Shown here piece by piece: positions 20,986-34,046 of a stretch of 64,000 nucleotides of DNA (position 1 is its first letter; every line of letters starts with the position of its first letter). The translations under genes were made by a program, and so were the position numbers. Under the pieces are notes generated by a model. That model did no database searches. It worked only from the letters and a program-made list of their open reading frames with translations, and was not told where the DNA came from. The stretch comes from Mactromeris polynyma (taxonomy: Eukaryota > Mollusca > Bivalvia > Venerida > Mactridae), in contig JASFXZ010000008.1 in the NCBI GenBank assembly GCA_032209605.1, positions 682,001 through 746,000 on the forward strand, in the 5' to 3' direction.

Positions 20986-23900
20986 AACTCTACCTTGCTT
21001 GGCGACCATTCGAAACAACAGTTGCCTCCCTTCTTTCGAAATGGTGGAAATTAACAGCACGGATTTCCCCTTGATTTCAAAATGGTTGATATTCCGCGAA
21101 AATGGCAGCCATTTTTGACATCAGGGGACATTAATCATGTCTAAAATTACATCCATTTTGTAGTAAAGGGACATTACCCTCATTCATAATAGCGGCCATT
21201 TTAAAGGAGAGGGCATAATTCTACGTTCTAGGCGACCACTCGAAACAAGAGTAGCCTCCCTTCTTTCAAAATGGTGGAAATTAAAAGCACGGATTACTTC
21301 CCCTGATTTCAAAATGGTTGATATTCCGCGAAAATGGCAGCCATTTTGACACCAGGGGACATAAATCATGTCTAAAATTGCACCCATTTTGTATAAAAGG
21401 GACATTACTCTCATTCATAATAGCGGCCATTTTTAAGCAGGATGCATAACTCTACCTTGCTTGGCAACCATTCGAAACAAGAGCAGCCTCCCTTCTTTCA
21501 AAATGGTGGAAATTAACAGCATGGATTACTTCCCCTGATTTCAAAATGGTTGATATGCAGCAATTTTGACATCAGGGGACATAAATCATGTCTAAATTTG
21601 CATCCATTTTGTAATAAAAAGGACATTACTCTCATTCATAATAGCGGCCAATTTTAAGCAGGATGCATAACTCTACCTTGCTTGGCAACCATTCGAAACA
21701 AGAGCAGCCTCCCTTCTTTCAAAATGGTGGAAATTAACATCACGGATTACATCCCCTGATTTCAAAATGGTTGATATTCCGCGAAAATGGCAGCCATTTT
21801 GATATCAGGGGACATAAATCATGTCTAAAATTGCATCCATTTTGTATAAAAGGGACATTACTCTCATACATAATAGCGGCCATTTTTAAGCAGGATGCAT
21901 AAACGTACCTTGCTTGGCAACCATTCGAAACAAGAGCAGCCTCCCTTCTTTCAAAATGGTGGAAATTAACAGCATGGATTACTTCCCCTGATTTCAAAAT
22001 GGTTGATATTCCGCGAAAATGGCAGCCATTTTGACATCAGGGGACATAAATCATGTCTAAAATTGCATCCATTTTGTATAAAAGGGACATTACTCTCATT
22101 CATAATAGCGGCCATTTTTAAGCAGGATGCATAACTCTACCTTTCTTGGCGACCATTCGAAACAAGAGTAGCCTCCCTTCTTTCAAAATGGTCGAAATTA
22201 ACAGAACGGATTACTTCCCCTGATGTCAAAATGGTTGATATTCCGCGAAAATGGCAGCCATTTTGACATCAAGGGACATAAATAATGTCTAAAATTGCAT
22301 CCATTTTGTAATAAAGGGACATTACTCTTTTTCATTATAGCGGCCATTTTAAGCAGGGGGCATAACTGTACCTTTGAGGCGACCATTCGAAACAAGAGTA
22401 TCCTCCCTTATTTCAAAATGGCGGAAATTTACAGCATGGATTACTTCCCCTGATTTCAAAATGATTGATATTCCGCGAAAATGGCAGCCATTTCGACATC
22501 AGGGGACATAAATCATGTCTAAAATTGCATCCATTTTGTAATAAAGGGACATTACTCTCATTCACAATTGCGACCATTTTTAAGCAGGATGCATAACTCT
22601 ACCTTGCTTGGCGACCATTAAAACAAGAGTAGCCTCCCTTCTTTCAAAATGGTGGAAATTAAAAGCACGGATTACTTCCCCTGATTTCAAAATGGTTGAT
22701 ATTCCGCGAAAATGGCACCAGGGGACATAAATCATGTCTGAAATTGCATCCATTTTGTATAAAAGGGACATTACTCTCATTCATAATAGCGGCCATTTTT
22801 AAGCAGGATGCATAACTCTACCTTGCTTGACAACCATTCGAAACAAGAGCAGCCTCCCTTCTTTCAAAATGGTGGAAATTAACAGCATGGATTACTTCCC
22901 CTGATTTCAAAATGGTTGATATGCAGCAATTTTGACATCAGGGGACATAAATCATGTCTAAATTTGCATCCATTTTGTAATAAAAAGGACATTACTCTCA
23001 TTCATAATAGCGGCCATTTTTAAGCAGGATGCATAACTCTACCTTGCTTGGCAACCATTCGAAACAAGAGCAGCCTCCCTTCTTTCAAAATGGTGGAAAT
23101 TAACAGCACGGATTACATCCCCTGATTTCAAAATGGTTGATATTCCGCGAAAATGGCAGCCATTTTGACATCAGGGGACATAAATCATGTCTAAAATTGC
23201 ATCCATTTTGTATAAAAGGGACATTACTCTCATTCATAATAGCGGCCATTTTTAAGCAGGATGCATAACTCTACCTTGCTTGGCAACCATTCGAAACAAG
23301 AGCAACCTCCCTTCTTTCAAAATGGTGGAAATTAACAGCATGGATTACTTCCCCTGATTTCAAAATGGTTGATATTCCGCGAAAATGGCAGCCATTTTGA
23401 CATCAGGGGACATAAATCATGTCTAAAATTGCATCCATTTTGTAATGAAGGCACATTACTCTCATTCATAATAGCGGCCATTTTTAAGCAGGATGCATAA
23501 CTCTACCTTGCTTGTCGACCATTCGAAACAAGAGTAGCCTCCCTTCTTTCAAAATGGTGGAAATTAACAGAACGGATTACTTCCCCTGATGTCAAAATGT
23601 TTGATATTCCGCGAAAATGGCAGCCATTTTGACATCAAGGGACACAAATCATGTCTAAAATTGCATCCATTTTGTAATAAAGGGACATTACTCTTTTTCA
23701 TTATAGCGGCCATTTTAAGCAGGGGGCATAACTGTACCTTTGAGGCGACCATTCGAAACAAGAGTATCCTCCCTTATTTCAAAATGGCGGAAATTTACAG
23801 CATGGATTACTTCCCCTGATTTCAAAATGATTGATATTCCGCGAAAATGGCAGCCATTTTGACATCAGGGGACATAAATCATGTCTAAAATTGCACCCAT

Positions 23901-26900
23901 TTTGTATAAAAGGGACATTACTCTCATTCATAATAGCGGCCATTTTTAAGCAGGATGCATAACTCTACCTTGCTTGGCAACCATTCGAAACAAGAGCAGC
24001 CTCCCTTCTTTCAAAATGGTGGAAATTAACAGCATGGATTACTTCCCCTGATTTCAAAATGGTTGATATGCAGCAATTTTGACATCAGGGGACATAAATC
24101 ATGTCTAAATTTGCATCCATTTTGAAATAAAAAGGACATTACTCTCATTCATATTAGCGGCCATTCTTAAGCAGGATGCATAACTTTACCTTGCTTGGCA
24201 ACCATTCGAAACAAGAGCAGCCTCCCTTCTTTCAAAATGGTGGAAATTAACAGCACGGATTACATCCCCTGATTTCAAAATGGTTGATATTCCGCGAAAA
24301 TGGCAGCCATTTTGACATCAGGGGACATAAATCATGTCTAAAATTGCATCCATTTTGTATAAAAGGGACATTACTCTCATTCATAATAGCGGCCATTTTT
24401 AAGCAGGATGCATAACTCTACCTTGCTTGGCAACCATTCGAAACAAGAGCAGCCTCCCTTCTTTCAAAATGGTGGAAATTAACAGCATGGATTACTTCCC
24501 CTGATTTCAAAATGGTTGATATTCCGCGAAAATGGCAGCCATTTTGACATCAGGGGACATAAATCATGTCTAAAATTGCATCCATTTTGTAATGAAGGCA
24601 CATTACTCTCATTCATAATAGCGGCCATTTTTAAGCAGGATGCATAACTCTACCTTGCTTGTCGACCATTCGAAACAAGAGCAGCCTCCCTTCTTTCAAA
24701 ATGGTGGAAATTAACAGAACGGATTACTTCCCCTGATGTCAAAATGTTTGATATTCCGCGAAAATGGCAGCCATTTTGACATCAAGGGACACAAATCATG
24801 TCTAAAATTGCATCCATTTTGTAATAAAGGGACATTACTCTTTTTCATTATAGCGGCCATTTTAAGCAGGGGGCATAACTGTACCTTTGAGGCGACCATT
24901 CGAAACAAGAGTATCCTCCCTTATTTCAAAATGGCAGAAATTTACAGCATGGATTACTTCCCCTGATTTCAAAATGATTGATATTCCGCGAAAATGGCAG
25001 CCATTTTGACATCAGGGGACATAAATCATGTCTAAAATTGCACCCATTTTGTATAAAAGGGACATTACTCTCATTCATAATAGCGGCCATTTTTAAGCAG
25101 GATGCATAACTCTACCTTGCTTGGCAACCATTCGAAACAAGAGCAGCCTCCCTTCTTTCAAAATGGTGGAAATTAACAGCATGGATTACTTCCCCTGATT
25201 TCAAAATGGTTGATATGCAGCAATTTTGACATCAGGGGACATAAATCATGTCTAAATTTGCATCCATTTTGTAATAAAAAGGACATTACTCTCATTCATA
25301 ATAGCGGCCATTCTTAAGCAGGATGCATAACTCTACCTTGCTTGGCAACCATTCGAAACAAGAGCAGCCTCCCTTCTTTCAAAATGGTGGAAATTAACAG
25401 CACGGATTACATCCCCTGATTTCAAAATGGTTGATATTCCGCGAAAATGGCAGCCATTTTGACATCAGGGGACATAAATCATGTCTAAAATTGCATCCAT
25501 TTTGTACAAAAGGGACATTACTCTCATTCATAATAGCGGCCATTTTTAAGCAGGATGCATAACTCTACCTTGCTTGGCAACCATTCGAAACAAGAGCAGC
25601 CTCCCTTCTTTCAAAATGGTGGAAATTAACAGCATGGATTACTTCCCCTGATTTCAAAATGGTTGATATTCCGCGAAAATGGCAGCCATTTTGACATCAA
25701 GGGACATAAATCATGTCTAAAATTGCATCCATTTTGTAATAAAGGGACATTACTCTTTTTCATTATAGCGGCCATTTTAAGCAGGGGGCATAACTGTACA
25801 TTTGAGGCGACCATTCGAAACAAGAGTATCCTCCCTTATTTCAAAATGGCGGAAATTTACAGCATGGATTACTTCCCCTGATTTCAAAATGATTGATATT
25901 CCGCGAAAATGGCAGCCATTTAGACATCAGGGGACATAAATCATGTCTAAAATTGCATCCATTTTGTAATAAAGGGACATTACTCTCATTCACAATTGCG
26001 ACCATTTTTAAGCAGGATGCATAACTCTACCTTGCTTGGCGACCATTAAAACAAGAGTAGCCTCCCTTCTTTCAAAATGGTGGAAATTAAAAGCACGGAT
26101 TACTTCCCCTGATTTCAAAATGGTTGATATTCCGCGAAAATGGCAGCCATTTCGACACCAGGGGACATAAATCATGTCTAAAATTGCACCCATTTTGTAT
26201 AAAAGGGACATTACTCTCATTCATAATAGCGGCCATTTTTAAGCAGGATGCATAACTCTACCTTGCTTGGCAACCATTCGAAACAAGAGCAGCCTCCCTT
26301 CTTTCAAAATGGTGGAAATTAACAGCATGGATTACTTCCCCTGATTTCAAAATGGTTGATATGCAGCAATTTTGACATCAGGGGATATAAATCATGTCTA
26401 AATTTGAATCCATTTTGTAATAAAAAGGACATTACTCTCATTCATAATAGCGGCCATTTTTAAGCAGGATGCATAACTCTACATTGCTTGGCAACCATTC
26501 GAAACAAGAGCAGCCTCCCTTCTTTCAAAATGGTGGAAATTAACAGCACGGATTACATCCCCTGATTTCAAAATGGTTGATATTCCGCGAAAATGGCAGC
26601 CATTTTGACATCAGGGGACATAAATCATGTCTAAAATTGCATCCATTTTGTATAAAAGGGACATTACTCTCATTCATAATAGCGGCCATTTTTAAGCAGG
26701 ATGCATAACTCTACCTTGCTTGGCAACCATTCGAAACAAGAGCAGCCTCCCTTCTTTCAAAATGGTGGAAATTAACAGCATGGATTACTTCCCCTGATTT
26801 CAAAATGGTTGATATTCCGCGAAAATGGCAGCCATTTTGACATCAGGGGACATAAATCATGTCTAAAATTGCATCCATTTTGTAATGAAGGCACATTACT

Positions 26901-29515
26901 CTCATTCATAATAGCGGCCATTTTTAAGCAGGATGCATAACTCTACCTTGCTTGTCGACCATTCGAAACAAGAGTAGCCTCCCTTCTTTCAAAATGGTGG
27001 AAATTAACAGAACGGATTACTTCCCCTGATGTCAAAATGTTTGATATTCGGCGAAAATGGCAGCCATTTTGACATCAAGGGACACAAATCATGTCTAAAA
27101 TTGCATCCATTTTGTAATAAAGGGACATTACTCTTTTTCATTATAGCGGCCATTTTAAGCAGGGGGCATAACTGTACCTTTGAGGCGACCATTCGAAACA
27201 AGAGTATCCTCCCTTATTTCAAAATGGCGGAAATTTACAGCATGGATTACTTCCCCTGATTTCAAAATGATTGATATTCCGCGAAAATGGCAGCCATTTT
27301 GACATCAGGGGACATAAATCATGTCTAAAATTGCACCCATTTTGTAATGAAGGCACATTACTCTCATTCATAATAGCGGCCATTTTTAAGCAGGATGCAT
27401 AACTCTACCTTGCTTGTCGACCATTCGAAACAAGAGTAGCCTCCCTTCTTTCAAAATGGTGGAAATTAACAGAACGGATTACTTCCCCTGATGTCAAAAT
27501 GGTTGATATTCCGCGAAAATGGCAGCCATTTTGACATCAGGGGACATAAATCATGTCTAAAATTGCATCCATTTTGTACAAAAGGGACATTACTCTCATT
27601 CATAATAGCGGCCATTTTTAAGCAGGATGCATAACTCTACCTTGCTTGGCAACCATTCGAAACAAGAGCAGCCTCCCTTCTTTCAAAATGGTGGAAATTA
27701 ACAGCATGGATTACTTCCCCTGATTTCAAAATGGTTGATATTCCGCGAAAATGGCAGCCATTTTGACATCAAGGGACATAAATCATGTCTAAAATTGCAT
27801 CCATTTTGTAATAAAGGGACATTACTCTTTTTCATTATAGCGGCCATTTTAAGCAGGGGGCATAACTGTACATTTGAGGCGACCATTCGAAACAAGAGTA
27901 TCCTCCCTTATTTCAAAATGGCGGAAATTTACAGCATGGATTACTTCCCCTGATTTCAAAATGATTGATATTCCGCGAAAATGGCAGCCATTTAGACATC
28001 AGGGGACATAAATCATGTCTAAAATTGCATCCATTTTGTAATAAAGGGACATTACTCTCATTCATAATTGCGACCATTTTTAAGCAGGATGCATAACTCT
28101 ACCTTGCTTGGCGACCATTAAAACAAGAGTAGCCGGCCTTCTTTCAAAATGGTGGAAATTAAAAGCACGGATTACTTCCCCTGATTTCAAAATGGTTGAT
28201 ATTCCGCGAAAATGGCAGCCATTTCGACACCAGGGGACATAAATCATGTCTAAAATTGCACCCATTTTGTATAAAAGGGACATTACTCTCATTCATAATA
28301 GCGGCCATTTTTAAGCAGGATGCATAACTCTACCTTGCTTGGCAACCATTCGAAACAAGAGCAGCCTCCCTTCTTTCAAAATGGTGGAAATTAACAGCAT
28401 GGATTACTTCCCCTGATTTCAAAATGGTTGATATGCAGCAATTTTGACATCAGGGGACATAAATCATGTCTAAATTTGCATCCATTTTGTAATAAAAAGG
28501 ACATTACTCTCATTCATAATAACGGCCACTTTTAAGCAGGATGCATAACTCTACCTTGCTTGGCAACCATTCGAAACAAGAGCAGCCTCCCTTCTTTCAA
28601 AATGGTGGAAATTAACATCACGGATTACATCCCCTGATTTCAAAATGGTTGATATTCCGCTAAAATGGCAGCCATTTTGACATCAGGGGACATAAATCAT
28701 GTCTAAAATTGCATCCATTTTGTATAAAAGGGACATTACTCTCATACATAATAGCGGCCATTTTTAAGCAGGATGCATAACTCTACCTTGCTTGGCAACC
28801 ATTCGAAACAAGAGCAGCCTCCCTTCTTTCAAAATGGTGGAAATTAACAGCATGGATTACTTCCCCTGATTTCAAAATGGTTGATATTCCGCGAAAATGG
28901 CAGCCATTTTGACATCAGGGGACATAAATCATGTCTAAAATTGCATCCATTTTGTAATAAAGGGACATTACTCTTTTTCATTATAGCGGCCATTTTAAGC
29001 AGGGGGCATAACTGTACCTTTGAGGCGACCATTCGAAACAAGAGCAGCCTCCCTTCTTTCAAAATGGTGGAAATTAACATCACGGATTACATCCCCTGAT
29101 TTCAAAATGGTTGATATTCCGCGAAAATGGCAGCCATTTTGACATTAGAGGACATAAATCATGTCTAAATTTGCATCCATTTTGTAATAAAGGGACATTA
29201 CTCTCATTCATTATAGCGCCATTTTAAGCAGGGGGCATAACTGTACCTTTTAGGCGACCATTCGAAACATGAGTAGCCTCCCTTCTTTCAAAATGGCGGA
29301 AATTTTCAGCATGGGTTACTTCCCCTGATTTCAAAATGGTTGATATTCCGCGAAAATGGCAGCCATTTTGACATCAGGGGACATAAATCATGTCTAAAAT
29401 TGCATCCATTTTGTAATAAAGGGACATTACTCTTATTCATAATAGCGACCATTTTTAAGCAGGATGCATAACTCTACCTTGCTTGGGCGCCATTCTAAAC
29501 AAGAGTAGCCTCCCT
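20986..29515. repeat. Satellite array, about 231-bp monomer, about 37 copies
   Basis: Spacing of the landmark GCATAACTCTACC is about 231 bp, with a variant of about 221 bp that lacks part of the GATATTCCGCG region (it reads GATATGCAGCAATTTTGAC). Variant combinations repeat at about 1,147 bp (five monomers) and about 2,072 bp (nine monomers), so there is higher-order structure. Each monomer has roughly six CCATTTT or AAAATGG motifs, including the palindrome AAAATGGCAGCCATTTT. Short open frames on both strands recur with the monomer and are not genes. The 3' end diverges and stops near 29515. Confidence 0.97.
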
Positions 29516-30129
29516 TCTACCCTGCTTAAGATGTGGCAGAACTTCATAGGCGAGTTAGCCCCTTTGCCAACTGGGGACACATAAGTCTAGCCCTACTTTG
29601 CCACCAATACTTGACAATCCATCTATTATCCAATGGCTGCTTCATTTAATCAATGGCAGGCCTTGGTAGTCTTTTGTAACTTGCAACTGACTATCATACT
29701 TAACCGCTGTCATCAAATGTGGGTCAATACTTTCAATCATAGAATAAGCCATGTGATCAGGAAAAACTCTTCATCTTATGATGAAGAAACCAATTAATGG
29801 TTTGTATTTGATCTATCAAAACTGTGAACTAAAACCCAAAGATGGTGGAGCAGTTAAGAGAATAGATCAGTCATGGATGTCAGTGGGTGGTTATAGTAAG
29901 TAGATAGCAATAAGTAAGACCAACAAGATGCAACAAATTATATCTGGTCACTTCTACGGACCATGGTCCTTTATGGACAAAACAAACATAATAAACAAGA
30001 TTTCACAATGGAAAGTACATAAATTGTCTATTTTCTAACACAAAAGTCTTCTGGTCCATGTTGAAACATATCATTCATGTCTAATATGTCACTTTTTGTT
30101 ATTTAATAACGTTCAAAAATAAACCATTC

Positions 30130-30220
30130 ATTCTGGACAACCATTCATTCTGGACAACCATTCATTGACGGGACAAATGCACCAATTTGATGAAGTTGTT
30201 TGATGAGATTCATTCCATAC
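30130..30220 (-). other. Possible terminal exon (acceptor ATATTTCAG)
   Basis: After acceptor ATATTTCAG at 30221 the sequence can read YGMNLIKQLHQIG and then stop, or VWNESHQTTSS in another phase. A similar start (TAYGGAATGAA after an acceptor) occurs at 46546. No known domain. It could be a non-coding transcript or chance. Confidence 0.2.
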
Positions 30221-30734
30221 CTGAAATATAAAAAAGTATGTTCTCAATTTTGTCACAATTAACACAGCTATATCAAAAATATCCTCAAATAACAAAGTGG
30301 GTTAGGACCTTGTTTATTTGACGACCTTCTGTCCAAATACTAGGTATAATCGGAAATAAATATCAGGTCCTAATGTATCTTCTTATGCGCGTCAAATTGA
30401 AATGGGCTATTTGAAACCAAGTATTACTTAAAATTTTGAACCCGATGAATTTGAACGAATGAGGTCCGACTGTAAATTACTATAGCTGTATTTAATTGCT
30501 AAGTGTATAAGTATCATGAGAAAAGCAAAATGAGCCAAGTCAATGCAGATGCTAAGGCATGATGGGAAAATATGTCTGCTTATTAAAATGCAAAAAAACA
30601 ACCTAGTACAATTATCATTCAAGACAAAATCCAACATTTTTCATCAAAACAACTATAGTTGGGTGATATTATTAAGCTACTTAAATGTTTAACTGACAGA
30701 CTTGACTTTAATGAATATCTTTCAAATAAATTTT

Positions 30735-30835
30735 TGAAATTCATTAGTGAACCCAAAGGGGTTCAAACCTATGACCCCTATGACATCAGCACCTAGCACT
30801 GAAGAAACTGCAACCATACCCACTATGCCAACGAA
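30735..30835 (-). repeat. tRNA-derived SINE fragment
   Basis: The minus strand reads GGCATAGTGGGTATGGTTGC, with a B-box-like GGTTTGAACCCC downstream, the internal Pol III promoter layout of a tRNA head. The reading frame is irrelevant. Confidence 0.45.
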
Positions 30836-32776
30836 GAAACCTCAAAAACGGTTATTCAAATGACGCTGATATGGTTGTCGTTAGTTCAGTACATGGTATA
30901 TACGGTGTGTGTGACATCTTGAGATAATTTTCAGCTACTTTTTTACTATAACTATTTTATAGAGAATACATTTCTGTATGTTAATAATTTAAGTTAAAAA
31001 AGTGATGGCAAATCATCAATATACATGTAATTGCAAATGTCAGTATATGTACCAACTGTGTGTTAATCTACTAATGCAATAAATGTTTGTATTCTCGTTC
31101 GATAAACCGTTCGGAAGATTTTCCGGTTAACTAGTTTACAAAATAACTGATTATTCCCATCCCTAATTATTCTACTACATGTATTTACTTTTTAAAGTAA
31201 GTCAGTCAATATTTTGGTTAATTAATCAACAAGCCCCAGTTATTTTTTACTGTAATCTCAGTGGCAAAGAATTTATCAAATTTTGTTTTAATTTTCTCTA
31301 TTATTATTTTTCCCCATCATTTTGTACATGAAAAAAATCTGATAATAATTTTATTTCTGTATTTTTAGCTTTTGCTTTAATTTTAGTGTGAATCTGCAAT
31401 TCATCAATGCCCATGGCCAGAGATTATAAACTTGAGATCAGTTGTTGTACTCAAAGCTTTTTTTCAGTCACAACTTATTTTGTCAAATAGATATTTTGTT
31501 AAATGTTTCAGTAACTTTTTAGGTTAATTATTTATGTTATATGGCAATTACTGTATGATCAATTATAAAACAACAGAATTAATCTTAGAAAACACACAAA
31601 ACAAGATTTGAAATCAATCTCAAGTTTTATAACCTCAGACAAAGGTGTTCATTTGAAATATTTCACTATTATTTGTCACAAATTTGATACTCCTAGCCCT
31701 GATTTCTCGAATATACTCGAATATACTAAAATACGAAGTTTAAAATATCAGGAAATTTAATAATTTACTAATAATTGTAATCATCAATATTTTTGTATGA
31801 ACAGTTAATTTTATCACAATGCCATGATATTATATTTTTGTAACAATGTGCATTTTATTTTATTAAATTATTCAATTGAAACTCTACATACATCTGCAAC
31901 AGAAATCCACATTTTGTTCTATAACATTTTCTACTATTTTTATCCCCATTTTTTTTATTTTCACTGGCCTATATGAACAGAAAATCAATTGTCAATGTTC
32001 AGATTTCTTCAGATTAAGATGTGCTTAATTAGTGAGGTGTGATAGCTTTCACCTGAATGCATCAAATGAAAGCAAAAAATGATATTTAAACTTTGATGGT
32101 ATGTCTTCATTCGGTTACAAAAACCAAAACCAGTTATAATTCCACATTTTTGTGAAATACTGGCAGACTTAAGTACCAACCAAAGTATTTCAAACTTTTG
32201 ATGTTCAGAATACAATTCTTTCATTTATTAATTCACTTCACAGTTATTCAATGTTCTGAAGTTTTATTGACCGACTGACCCACTGACTGACTATGGAAAG
32301 TATACCAGTAAGTATTAATGATTCAAAAGGAATAGTTTGCTCTACATTTCATAAGGCATTTGCTTAGTATTTGGTATATTCTACTGCCAATGTTTTATTC
32401 TGACAACATCATGAAGTTAATTTAACATACTGTGATATTATTAAAGTGGCATTACATATTGTATGTAAATTAATGTATTTAACATAACTTTTGTCAGGAA
32501 TTTAGTATGGAATGATATTCTTGTCAATGAAAATATGTTTTATTTTGCTGAAATTGTCATAATTTGCAATAAACTAGCCATTTAACTTCCAACTCGTAAT
32601 AAAATATTCGTTTTTGGTAAAAAAAGTATAGATCTAAGTATTTGACCTTAGAAAGCCTGTTTTCTTTGAAGTGATGTCTAATGTTGGAAAATGTTCTTGA
32701 ATGATCTTGAACTGAATGCAAGTTGTCTCCCTTTAATCAATTATTTGACATTTTGTTGTTCAATATTTTATATTAC

Positions 32777-32869
32777 CTTATTCAGTAAATCAACATGCAG
32801 CAACAACACAACCAAGAACACATACATGGCTTTATGTAACACTACATGGATCATCATTGTCTTTTGATC
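32777..32869 (-). other. Possible 31-codon exon with a hydrophobic stretch
   Basis: Acceptor TTCTTTTTCAG and donor GTAATAT flank 93 nt open in one phase only, encoding VVLHKAMYVFLVVLLLHVDL-like residues. The splice sites are good but there is no homology I recognise, and TTG/GTG-rich AT DNA can mimic a membrane segment. Confidence 0.25.
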
Positions 32870-34046
32870 CTGAAAAAGAAATCACAGATAAATAAATTTG
32901 TGTCAACTAAAATAAAAGTTTGAAACTTTACTGAACCACTTCATATAAAACTTTTTATAGGGGTGTCATCTTATGTCTATAGTGTACCATGATATATTGC
33001 AATACTTTAGCAGTGCATTGCAATATGTACCACAATATATTATTTCAATAACCTCACTTTTTTTAACATTATGCAATTTTATCGACTAGACCAGAATTGT
33101 TGGAACCTAATTTGTATTACAACATTTTTAAAACTTGAAACGCAGTGGAGACTTAGTTAACTGAAGCTTTGTTGGATAGTTTTCGGCAACAGCTGTAAAA
33201 ACAATATTACTTTTCTAATAAAAAATCCTCATAGTTATTTTTAGTCAGTATGCATCAAGCTTGAATAGACTAAGGCAAGATACGGCATTAGTAGATAGGC
33301 CTTAATTAAGTATGTACATGTATAAGTTTTTGATTTTCAGTTAAAGCCGAGTTAAAACACAATGCAGACATGAAGAATGAAATTAATTTCGGATGCCTGT
33401 TTTTGATGTAACAATACTTGTGAATATATCAGTTATAATATCATACATTAAAAATCCACTATACCATCAAATAGAGTTGGTTAATCTGGTTAAATCTGGA
33501 AACCTAGTCCATTGATTAGTGGTATTATGTTATCATTATTCAAAAAACCTTATTCGACTGAAGGTGTTACAATGCCGACAATGCCAGATCTTTCCTGCGC
33601 CATTAGAAATTACAAATCTGCTTAGAAATGCAGACGACAATATTCTTTCTTGTTCTTTAATGGAATTTTACATAATATAACATAGTATGCTTTAGTTCTC
33701 AGACATGTACATTTATACTCAAAAAGTATCATTTGATATTAATGTTATACAAATTTATTCACTGATTGATAATTCCTACCCAGATATTATGAAATCCATG
33801 AAGAAAATAATTCAACCAAAACCGTCATGGTTTTTACATACATTCATGTATATCACAATGTATTACGTATGGCAAAGGAATACATGACGGTACATATTTA
33901 ACTTGTTTTTGTCGTCACCAACTTGTCATTCATTTTATTTGGATGTCTGACTTTTAATTACCCATTTCGTACTCTTTGTTCTGAATTAATTCATTCTGAT
34001 CTTGGACCGCACAGACCCCCTAAAGCAATCCCAGGAGAGCTCTTAG

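Larger units (their letters stand above)
29516..34046. other. Mostly non-coding DNA after the satellite
   Basis: No clear gene. About 30120-30165 has three tandem copies of CCATTCATTCTGGACAA. About 30735-30835 contains a tRNA-like SINE fragment. Two possible minus-strand exons (30130-30220 and 32777-32869) are listed separately. Confidence 0.45.

Noticed and set aside
21184..29099. Many 60-80-codon open frames on both strands (KMAAIMKKSNVPLLQNGCNF-like)
   Set aside because: They recur exactly with the satellite monomer on both strands and have no start or splice context; they are by-products of the repeat.
20986..29515. CRISPR-like array
   Set aside because: The repeats are long contiguous monomers without unique spacers, and the DNA is eukaryotic.
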